DNA of 64,000 bases from Promerops cafer (Eukaryota; Chordata; Aves; Passeriformes; Nectariniidae), in NCBI GenBank assembly GCA_013398275.1, contig VZSE01005034.1:338013-402012 (forward strand), read 5' to 3'. This document shows, piece after piece, positions 48,101 to 60,100 of the stretch; the first letter of the stretch is position 1, and each line of letters opens with the position of its first letter. The notes below the pieces were generated by a model. It did not search any database and was not told the DNA's origin. It worked only from the letters and a program-made list of their open reading frames with translations. The translations under genes were made by a program, and so were the position numbers.

Positions 48101-51100
48101 ACAATCTTTGCACCCCGAGATGTGTGTACTCTCTAAAACTGAGTATTTGTTCCTATAAGATTGCAGGAATACAATATTCACTTGCATGGATGTACAGGTC
48201 TCCAATACTACACTTGCAGTAGGCATGCTGAATTCTGTTTAAGTAAAAAAGCATCTTTGTTTAGAGACAACACACAGTTAACTGTGGTAACTTCTAATCT
48301 ATTAATTGAATTGCTGTAAACTAATCTCTAGAGAACCTTCATATGTTTCACACTTGGCAAGTTGTGCAGACAGGCTCTGACTTTCCACCTTTCTGAAATT
48401 ATTCCAGTTCTTTGTCATCTTAGTTGTCTGTAAATGCCTGAACCTTTATGGAATGACATTTGTTCTCCCTCCACAGATTCAATCTTTCTTAAAGCACTGA
48501 ATGAAAGAAATGTAGCAACTTCTTGAAACCTCGAATGAAATTTCCCCATGACACCTTGCTCTTTTTTGTTTCGTGGTTTTTGTTTGTTTGCCCACGCACA
48601 GGTGGGAAGTTGCAATATCAAACCACAGCCTGCTAGAAAAGCCTGTAAACAGCCTGACCTTTAGCAGAGGGTGAGCTCAGAGAGATGAGAGTTTACAGTG
48701 TCCAGCACTGATGTGTGTTAGTGCACATTGTGCCTGGTGGGCTGAGCATGTGAGGACTGTTGAGGGAAGGAGTCTTCCCAGTGATGTGAATGTAAGGATC
48801 CTTCCTAAAGCACCATCACACATCAATTACAGGGAACTTGCAACTAGAAATGAAAAAATTCTTGTGATCTGCATATTTGCAAAGACAACTTGATATTTTA
48901 CAGTTTTAAATGCTTTTCATTTCTTTCCTGTCAAAGTTTGAGCTAGCTACAGAAGCCAGGGTCAAGTTTCTGCAGTTAGGATCCAAAACGGAGTTAAACA
49001 CTTCATCCTTGACACTACAGATAAACGCTACAGAGTCATAGTAAACTGAACCTTTGTGTCTATACCCATTGTGAACAGAGAACCAGTCACAGTATGTTTG
49101 CACATGCTCTGTGTTCAGCTGCAGGAGAGAACTGTATTGCATACATAAATCCTGGGAAGCAGCCTCTCCTGAATACTCACCAGATCCTATAAGAGCACAG
49201 ATCAGCACCATGGAGTTATACTTTATTTCTGGAGCACTCCTGTCGTCTGAGAGCAGTCTGTGTAGAATCTGAACAAGCTGAGCATTTTCAAGATCCTTTT
49301 CAGCAGTGACTGAAATACAAGTGAAAATTTGTAAGTCTGGAAGTGCCACTTGATTTGACGCTTCCATGTGTTATCCCTTTATTGAAACACGATCTCTCAC
49401 CAGAGTGAAAGTGAGGCTGTGGTACATAAAACTCATTGGTGTAGAACTCGAGCACATATTTGAGGGTATGATGACAACAATCACAGCTCTTGCTATAAAA
49501 ATGTAAAGTTGTCTAACTGCTTGAAAGGACAGTCACAGAGTTTAATGATGAAATCCAGTCTTAATGTACAGTAAGCTGATGGAAAAGCCATGAGGCTTTC
49601 CAGCCATTTAGGCCAAGACTTGGAATATTTCAGCTTTTAAGACTTCCATTGCCTGAATTTGCTCTTGGAAATTCTATCTGAGTAACTACAGATTGTGTAG
49701 TTCTTTATTCCATGGTAGAGGGAGCTCAGGGTCCATTATAAAGCCTGTGGAAAACTTTTCAAGATCTCCATTTGAGTTACTGCCTCTGTAGATTTCTAAG
49801 ATACATGTACTGAATTCGGGCTCAACCTTTAAATGCCTGAAGACAAGACAAAGAGATGATTCATGTGAATAGGAACATCTTTCCTTTTATTTAAAACAAT
49901 TCCTTGATGTATTGGCAGTGATTCGAAAGTTGAACAGAGCATTCCTGTAGTACACAATGGCAAGAGATGAAATCAAGAACAAAAATATGTAAAGTTGTTT
50001 GTTAGTTCCTTAGTTAATAAGTAAGAAAATAGGATAAACAAAACCTCTGTTGAACATTTACTTTCCTGTTTGAAAAGCTGAGTACTAAAAACACAGGTCG
50101 ACATGTAATCATGTCTGCCTTCATATGGCAATTCTTGCACTTATATCTGGGTAATTTAATGAAGACATGTTGGGGGCATTAACCACCTCTGTGTATTCTC
50201 TAGTTCTACTTGTTAGGGAAGTGGACGCTTCACTTTGATAAGCTCTCGCAAAAACGGATTAACATTCCAGTGTAGGAATGTGGTCAGGTCATATAGTCTC
50301 TAGTCTAAGGTGTGTTTGCTTTCTGGGTTTTACCCCAAAGCTGAAAGTTAAGCTGGAAGGCCTTTCTAGATCACACCACCACCTACCAGAATGATGGAGC
50401 AGATCCCGTATAACCAGCACTCTCCAGTTTCCTGCGTAACATGATGGCTTGCCTGTGTCTGCATGAACCACCACAGAAATACTGAAAGGCAGGTGGAAGG
50501 AGGAGGCTGTTCTACATTGTATTCTCGCTCTATGGCTTCTCTTGGGCACAGACTGGAAAGGAAACAGGTGGAGTGAACTGCTGGGATACTCACCTAACTC
50601 TAGAGCTGCTATCAATGCCAGTGCAACGAGAGCTTCGTTTTGCATTATTACGTGTTCGCTGGTCGCCATGGTTACTAAATGCTTGATGCCACCACTCTGT
50701 ACAATGGTCCTAATTACATCCTAAAATAAATAATGCAAAGATGAAAAAATACTGTGTTGCACACAAATTGTATTAAATAAGGGAACTGTCAGGGATGCTG
50801 TGTTATCTTTGGGTACTTGTTGGCTTTATGCACATAGAATCACTTAATACATCAATATACACACATGCAGGCCTACATATTATCTGTTACTGCTCTGCAA
50901 TTGTAAGGTTTGGCAGGTAACCCCATAACTAAGTTAAGACACAGATAATGAACTCTTTTCCAGGTTACATGGTGTAACTCAAGTTCTCACGCTGTGCCAT
51001 CAATCGTCAAATAAGTAGGGGTTCTAAGTATCCAACAAACTACATACTTAGGGTAAGGAAACACACAAACATAGTTGTAATAAAGTTATTAAATGCTTCA

Positions 51101-54100
51101 TCTCTCTCCATGAATTTTCAGAGTTTCTTCAAAGTGCACAAAGAGGTGCGATCACAAATATGACACCTTACTATGTAACAGAAATGGTGTACTTGAAAAG
51201 CTGTTTAGACATAGACAGGAAAATGAGCAGTGGTATCTGATGGAATTTTTCTTCAAATACAAAGCAGGTAAGGAAAAGGTAGGTATGGGACACCAATGTG
51301 TTGGTTTCTGTTCTAAAGCCAGCTGTTAAAATGAACTGTTGTGAGGTACTGCTGCCCACTATCTAGGAACTTAAAATGTCATTTAACTGGGTTAAATGTG
51401 TCTAAAGCAGATAAAAAATACACAGCTGGGATTCTGTTTTCAAGTCCAAAATTTGATCCAACTAACGTGACAAGAGATAAATAAAGATTTCTGGTCTCTA
51501 CAGGTATTTGTTAGTTATAATTTGTTAGTTGTGCATCTCATGTTTTCACCATCTTGTATCCCAAAAATACTTGCAAAATGTTTGCCTGAAAAATCAGGTA
51601 ATTTGGCATGCTGAAAGGAAACTGTTCAAGGAAATGTGGATTGGGTTTTTATGATTTTTCATTTGTCCTGTGAGTGCACAAAGGTTTGAAGTAGCATTTA
51701 TTTTTTGAAACAAGAATGCGATTTAAATTTTTCATCTATATCTTAAATTTCCATTTAAAATGCATCCCCCTTTCTTACACCAGCCACAAGCCAAAACCAA
51801 TAAACTGACATGTGTTGAGAATGAATTATTTTTTCAGTCTTTGCACAGGCTTTGCAGTGGCATTGTTTATGCAAGGAAACAGACACAATAATGTCATAAT
51901 CCTTGAAAATGAAAATATTTTTAGAAAATCATATTGAAGATAACAGCCCAAATTACAGCCTAATGACCCAAGATTATCACATTTAAAACCTTTTTTTTCT
52001 TCCTAAATGACACAATGTATGCAAGCATTTAAGTATTTTTATATTTTTCTGTACTTGAAATGATGTATTTTATTATTTGTGATTTTCTGCTGGAGCTCCA
52101 AAGTAGTTTTCAGACTGAGACAATCTGGGAACTGCTAAGTTCTATTTGAATTGGTGTGGAATTTTGGCTATATAAGTCTTAAGAACCAATCAGCATCTTT
52201 GACATGAAAATTTTTTATATTGTAGGTGAACATCACCCTTTAATAAAAGGCAGTACCGAATAGATGACAGCCATCAGGTTTGGTGCTAGTGTGGCTGAAA
52301 TCACAGGTACCTACTCCAGTTTTTTAGAATGACTAAAACTGACTGTTGCCTTTGTAGATATTGCCCCAAAGCATTTAAAATTTAAAGCCAAATTCAAACC
52401 CGATGTTAAGAGCCTTACAGCTGTACTCATATTCAAACCTAGAGGGCAGCAAAAGCTTAAAAACCCCACCCTCTCAGCTCTGTTATCCTTTTCACGTCAA
52501 ATTTCTTCAGAGTACATGCATCCCACAAAAATTAATTCACCTGTGATAACTGTTAATTTCTGCCTTAATATCTATTTGATGTCACCAGTAGTGTTTCCAT
52601 ATTTAGGACTGAATTCTGTTGTCCTACAGAGAATATTTATTAAGTCTCACATCTGTGGTGTTGTTTGCCATCCACACGTGCATGTTGGGGACTGTGGGGA
52701 ACGGGGCAGAAAAAGTGAGAACCAGAAAAAGGAACCCTGATCAGTTTTAGAGGTTGAACATAACATGGAGAATGGGTATTAGACAGAGACAGTGATAATA
52801 GAAATCAGCAAAAATTTAAATCCCTGTAAAGCCTGTTGATTTGTTCTTGTAGATGCTCAGTACACATCAGGCCCCTACTATATTCTTCACTTCATAAATG
52901 CCATGGGTGAATGAAGAGGTCACTGTTACAATCGAGCTCTCCAAATCACACTTGCTATGTAAGCTCCGTAATGCAGCCTGTGTTCATACCAGTGAACATG
53001 CTAAAGAAAGTCTAGCCTGAAAATAGCCTGTCTCCAGAGGAGATGTGTTTGTCCTTTATAAGGCTGCTTTGTCTAATACTCAGCTGAACAAGAATGATGG
53101 ACTTGGACTGCTTAGGTAAAGATAAATGATTGATGTGAAGGTGATGGGAGGGGCAGATGAATTTTTCCTAATGTTATACCTTTTGCCATATACAAGCAAG
53201 CTTTTGTTAGAATTTGGAATAAATTATCATTTGTAATGATCCATCAGAATCTTAAAACTCTGAAATATGCTGTATGAAGAGTAGGGAGACAGACTATTTC
53301 TGGATCTCAGTTTTAAATAAATATATAGCAAGATCCTAACAACTGAGTTCCCTGATTCTTCATATATAGCATCATTAAAACATAGAGAATACAGCATGCT
53401 GAACTTCTGCAGGATACATTAAAAATAAAAATGAGTCAAGCCTTGGGCAGAGGAGATGTAACACATGAATACCCAATCCGGCTCGCTAGAAGGATTGGAA
53501 GGTGGAGGGTTGGTTACCAGCAGCGAGTGCACAGGTAACTCTTTGTTCTGACAAGCTGACCGTTTTCTCCACTAACTTACTTTTGATTTGCTGTGTCGTA
53601 TAAGTGCAGAAAGTAGTCTGTTGGACTCTCCCATCACCCCTGCGTGATCCTTGGCTTCACACCACTCCACCAATCGTTCCACCAGTTTTACGTTTTTGCC
53701 CAGCTGTTCAGCTGCTTCTGCTACATGATGCCGGAGCCAACAACACAACAAAAAGGTGGTCACTTTTTTTAAGCAAGTGCTAGAAAAACAAGCTGAAAGT
53801 TACTAACTTGGAGGAGTTAGAAGAACTTCACTAGCCTGCACTACCAGTGGGAAAAGTCTAGGTTACATTGAAGCAAATAAAGCCAGTCAAAAAAAAAAAA
53901 AAAAAAAGTCCAGAAAAACATTCCTAATCCGGTCTTTGAAACAACTTATCAGCCCAGTTAATGAAGCTTGTGCACTGATTAAGAGCAAGGAAAATAAAGG
54001 TGATATCACACTCGCAGCTGAGCTGCGAGGCAGCTCAAGAATTAAAAACCAGGAGGGACTGCTGCCAGAAGGGAGCACTGTGGTCAGTTAGATCAGGTTT

Positions 54101-57100
54101 GATAGACTGTAAGTCACGTAAGTTTGTTCAAAAAATTTCTATTTCACATCCAATAGCTTTGCTAGAACTAGAATGGATATTTTGAAAAAATCTGTAGGAC
54201 TGAGTCAAGAATAAATACACAGCTAATTTACCTCATGAACTATTTCTGGTTTTCAGCAGACTTCTGATTTTATAAATCCTCATCCTGGAACAAGTTGCAC
54301 TAAAAGGTGCTTTTCTTTTTGGAATTGCAGTCTATCAATTAATAGAGTACTATCCTGTTCCAAGGACCGAGGTACAGCCAGGGAATACAGTAAGTGAACA
54401 GCAAAACAGGGGTGGTAGCTCAAAACACTCACACCTCAACACACACTTGTAATGTGACAGTGTAAAGACGTTCAAAAGTAAATAAGCATTTGACACCTAT
54501 TTGGAGGGTCCCTGGTAGTCAGTTTAGGAGTTCTGAAAAAAAAAGCAACCCATATTCCTCTCCTTTTACATATGTATTAGATTTATTCCATGACTTCAGG
54601 AATGAAATTCAGAAAAACTCTGCTTCTCTCTTTTAAGAATCTTGGCAGCATATCACAGACTGAACCGAAGAGAATCACTTAACATAGAGAACAGTTTATT
54701 TTTACCTTGTGCATCTATTAACATTCTTAACGTTCCCAGCAGCTTGAACTGAACAGGGGGCATCTCCGATCTGAGAAATTTCAATACAGCTTCTGCAACG
54801 CCAGCTGATAGCATCTTAGCCTTATTTACAACTGCATGAATAAAGAACAGGGATCGATATCAAAAACATTTCTGGAAGATGCAGTTTATTTCAGAGCTGG
54901 TCTTGAAGCAAATTTTCAGATGTGGTTTGAAAAAGAGGTTGTGAGCACAGACTTCAGGAAGCGTGTGCACTGGTGATAGTGTATTGTGGAAAAATTTCAC
55001 GGTTCCTGTGAAATTAAGTGCTTTTTCCTAGCATGCACATCTAACTTTCTGTATTCAGCTTGAGCCCCACCTAATGCGTAGACTCCTCCCTTTGGTCTAG
55101 GAAAAGCATCTTCCACAAAATGCAGCAGGCAGAAGCCCAGGCTAATACTTGCACCCCAAATATGAGGAAGCTTCTCTGAGTCCCAACCACACACTTCTAT
55201 TTCTCACAGGCAAAGGAACTAAAGTGTCTAATTAGCAGAATAACCTCTTACCCAGTTCCAATACTTAATGCAAAACAACACTCTGGCCTGACATGTCTGG
55301 AGTCTGTAGTCTTTTGTTGCCTTCCCCTCTCCAGCCTATCTTTCATCCCTTCCACTAGTCCATGTTCTCCACTTTCACAGAGCTCTCTGAAATGCATTTA
55401 AGGTGCATTTATTAGGTATTTGAAATAGTGTTTTGACACAGAGCTCATCACTCAGGTCAGTTACTACTTGCTCGTTTCTTTCTAACAACGTACAGGGATG
55501 GTAATGTAGGGTAGCTCGCAGACACCCTTCAGCATAGGCTACAGGGGAGCTGACTGATGGAAGTGAAAAGAATGACTCACCTGAGAAAGGTAAGCAAATG
55601 GAATACTGCTGAACCTCAGTGGGTTTAGTTATGTATGCATGACCATTTCTAAAAGTTATGATTTGTCAAAACTGAAAATAGTAAAATAAGGTTAAATGGA
55701 TGAAAGGCTTCTTTTTGGCTTGGCCCACGAAACCATACACAAGTGTTAACAGATTTGCTTTGTTGTTTCATGCGCGTGCTCTACCTTTATGCTTGGGTAA
55801 TCAAAACTCATAGAAATTAAGTTACTAAAAATGAAAAAATTAGCATTCAGCTTACTGCCAACAAACAGTAACTAATTGCAATAGGCTGGCTATTTTGTCA
55901 GTCTACCTCCAGCTCTAATTTGGCAATTTTCAAAGTCTTAAGTAAGATGCAGCGTTTGAACAAAGTGGGCACTGTTCTCTAGCGCGGACTCTCAGCTGTG
56001 AAACAGACTGAAAATGAAGCAAGCAAAAAGAAAAAGAAATATGCAGTGCTCTGGACAAAAAGGTTGAGAAATCATATTCAAGGCCTCCTCAGCTCCTCGC
56101 CAATTACAAGGCTGCCCTTTCTTTGGGGGATACCGTGGGATCAAAGTGGCAAGGGACAGTCACTATGCCTGTGATGTCTTCAGAACTGCTTGTCTCAACT
56201 GCTGTGCAACAGACACAAAAGCAGTGATGGGCCAGAATGAAAAGCAGCAGTCTGACCTGCCTCTAGGACTGTCAGTCAGTGCTCCCACCCACATTCCCTG
56301 GGGGGTACAGTGGGAGAACAGAATTTTACCTTCCTGTAGTTAGCAATGCAAAGAGAGGCTTACCAGGAATAGCCAGGTTTCTGAGAGCACTCAGTGCAGC
56401 ATGCTGCACAGTTACATTTCCATCCTCCACATGTCTGTCTAGCAGATCCATCAGCTTTTGAACTATGCCATTATCCACCATATGGATGCAGTTTCCATCT
56501 GTGTGAGATGTAACAAGTCATTTGTGAAGGGAAGATTATTACTAAGATTTTTACAATAGGTTCTTATGAATAGAACATTATTTCCTTGCTCCTTTTTAGA
56601 TTTCATTGTTGAGAATTTGACCACTATGATTTGTGAGAATTGCAGTGCTCATGACAAACTTACAAGAGTGCTAGAAGAAATACTGAAGAAGGCAGAAATC
56701 CCCTATACCTCTCTACAAATGAAAAATATTTTTAAAGTCGGTTTAATGCTTTTGAGGATTGTAAAGTTTGAAACTAGTGATGTTGCTGTGTAACTCAACA
56801 GCAGCTTTACTGCAACACAGTTCTTGTTTGCAGCTGTACAGATGCAGCATGATAGAGGGGCACACATAAATTTACATAAGCTATTATGGCATGTTCTTAC
56901 CATTTCTGGCAAAATTTGCAATAGCCAGTGCTCCTGCAAGCTGTAGCTGATGACTATTGGAAGGAATCCATGAAAGTACTCTTTGGAACACACTGCCTTT
57001 TCCTCCTTCAAATAACTTTTGCATGGATTCATCTGGGGTAAAAAGCACAGAGAGTCAGCAAGCCAAAGTGTTTGTTAGGGAAACTTCTCTTTATATTTGT

Positions 57101-60100
57101 GAAGCTCTGCTGGTTCCACTACAGTTAATCCAGTCCTGCAATGAGGGACAAAATCTGACCTGTTAAATGTTTGCCTGGTGGGTAGCAGGTCATCTAGGTT
57201 ATTTAGAAAATTAATAACTAGTGAAATTCAGCAGCCAAGCAGCATCACAAGTATCTGCTGTTGCTTTGCAGAGCAGAGTGCCAGCCCATACTTACCTCCA
57301 AGCAATAATAGAACCATAAGATCAGAAGCTGTTTTAAGCTCTGCAATATCATCCTCTTTGTCACTGTCCACAGTCTTCTGGACGATCTCAAGTAAGCACT
57401 CCACCAAACCTGCTTCAACCAGCTGCAGTTTAATGACATCTGGAAAACAGCATGGATAATAAGAGTCAGAATCATTAAATGCATCTATCATACACACATG
57501 TGCAGGACGGACTATGAGAAACAGTGATGTCAGTGTTTTCACTGACAACTTGTGTACATAAAACCACAACTTCTTTATTTGAATTCTTATGGCCAACTTA
57601 TGTTGTTATTCATCTAACAGGCTCTCCCTGGCTCTGGACTGCCTTTAGAGCACAGTCATAAGCTGAAGGTGTATGAGGATATTTCTCTACAGCAAACTTC
57701 TGGCACCTCAGTCACGGCACAGCAGACTCATAAGGACTGTGCTGTGTTCATGCTTTCCCAAGACAGACAGTATATCTGCCATTTGTTGAAAGGGCTGCCG
57801 GAGGAGTGCAGAAAGGTTGGGTTGGCAGAGAAGTTTGTTCTGGAAACTGATGAGGCAAACCCATTTCTTAGTTGTTACTCAAAACAAGGCTTGTGATAGT
57901 AATAAAATTTTTTTTCAGGTGACACAGAATCTGGGAAGAATATTTTTTTCTCTTTTTTCTAAAATAACAAAATATTTAACAGATATTTCCCTTGGAATCT
58001 CTTTACATGCCTAAACTCTCTTTTTGTTAAGAGGGAATGGCAGGCTGTCTTATGCTATGTTAGTTCTTTTCATACATGGAAGAGATTCCGGTAGTTTTTG
58101 CATGCTGATTTTGAAAAATAGTCACAAAGCACTGCCGAAATGTGCAAAAGAAGTGGATTTCTCTCAGTTTTCTACATGAAATGGTATTTTAACAAAAAGG
58201 TGTTTAACCCAAGTTAAAATATTTTTAGGGCAGGGCTTTGGAAATATTTTTTTTCATACAGTTTACAAGCCACACTTGGGAGAGGAAGTGTGTTCTACCT
58301 CTGGTGAAGGATGTCTGACTCAGTTTCCTGGTGTCACTAGGCTTTTTGCCTCAGTGAAATTCATTGTTCCTCTAAGAGCGGCCGACCTTTTCATGAACTT
58401 TGTAAGGAAATGCAAAATCTCCAGTTGGCATTTTTTTTTTTTAATAGGCTCTTTTGCACTGAGGTTCTTAAAAAAAAACCCCAATTACCTTAGCTATAGA
58501 ATACTGGGTTGCAGATGTTCTGTGATTTGAAATTGAAATTGCTACACCAGCATGCTTAATCAACAAGTAAATTAGAAAAAAAGCTTAAAACACCCCAACC
58601 ACCAAAATCCAGACTCTGCAAATACTTCATTGAGATGTTTTTCCCTTCTGACCTATTGCTAATTATCCACAATCAAAAGCACCTAAACAGTACCTGCAAA
58701 GTGAACTCCTTTAAGTACGCCTTGAATCCACAGTGGAAATGTTTTTCTGACTACCTCTCAACATCTGAGCATCTGAGTTAGGGTCAGCAGCAGTGAATTT
58801 CTCAAATCTTACTGCAACTAAGAAACATACTCTAAGAAAAATTAAGTATTTGAACTGACATATGTCAAACATACAAAAAGTTCAACCCTAGTTTGTGTCA
58901 GTCTCTGAGGATGGAACTATCTTAGAGCAAATTGTAAATTATTATATAATAAATTATATGTTTTGGAAAAAATGTGCGTTTTAGAACTGAAAAAAGGAAT
59001 TGATTTTCCATGCCACTTAAAAGTCAGAATAACTTTTTAAATTGAAGTGAAAGTTTATCCTGACTTACACTTTGTAAAACAGACACACACAGAGTATGTA
59101 TGCACAACAGAGTAGAATGAAACATAAATCTGAGCTTGTGGTTCTATCTAACAATCAATTCAGTTAAAAAAGGCTTTAATGCTAAGGTGGTTAAAACAAG
59201 GTTAGAGAGCCATCAAATACTGTGATGTCTTCCCTACACCGAACCGCTTCCCACATCAGTCCAGCTCCGCCTGTCAACTCATTTCTTTATTTCCATTAAG
59301 GGCAGGCAGATGATACATTGTACAAGCCACTTTTGTCTGATCCTTTGTTGCTCTGGGAGGAACATCCTGGAGGGGTGATCAGGGGCGCACATCAATTCCT
59401 GCTCTGCCTTGAGCAGTGAGTCAAACTCCCAGGGGCTGCCTTGAGCTATGTATGATACGCCACCAAACACCCAAATTAAATTCATATGATCTCTCAATGA
59501 ACAGTAAGGGCAGAGTGTCCAGCCCTTAGCTCTGCAACTGACATGCCCCTAGCAAAAATGATGTTATAGGAAATGGAACTGCCAGTGGCTCTGCGATTCC
59601 AGGAAATGATGTCCTGGTGCTCCAATGGTCTATGAACGCTTGAGCCAGTGTTTGCAGACAAATGTTGTGAAGCTCTCTAAAAAGCAGCTTTTGATATTCC
59701 CACTGTGGGCACAGGGCAATAAAATATAACATAATCACATACAGAGTGAATCAGTGATGGAATTAGCATCAACAATGTGCTGGTTCCTGTCATATGCTCA
59801 ACAATTAAGACCTATTCACTTTTCACGAAACTAGTTACAGGGATCAGCTGTGGTGGCTTTGGAATGAGGCATATACTCTGCATTTAGTGCCTGAAAAAGA
59901 CACCGATATACTGAAATAAAAAATACACATAAGAGAATGAGTAAAAGATAGAGTCAGAAAAAAAAAATTCTCACCATTTTCTGCCAGGGGGGCCAAAACT
60001 TCAAAAATCATCTCTTTTTTATCATGCTCTATTTGCTTCTTGAACAGTTTCACAAGCTCTTCAGCAATGTTCGTGTAAGCAAACTGCTCCTTACTTGACT

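Noticed and set aside
53876..53907. AATAAA followed by A19 on the + strand, resembling the end of a retroposed mRNA.
   Set aside because: Only about 150 nt separate it from a RAP1GDS1 exon, no retroposon body or target-site duplication is visible, and the hexamer-to-tail distance is unusually short.
56703..57032. 109-codon - strand open frame starting MNPCKSYLKEEK.
   Set aside because: It is an alternative frame over a RAP1GDS1 exon; the armadillo frame fits the family and the splice phases.
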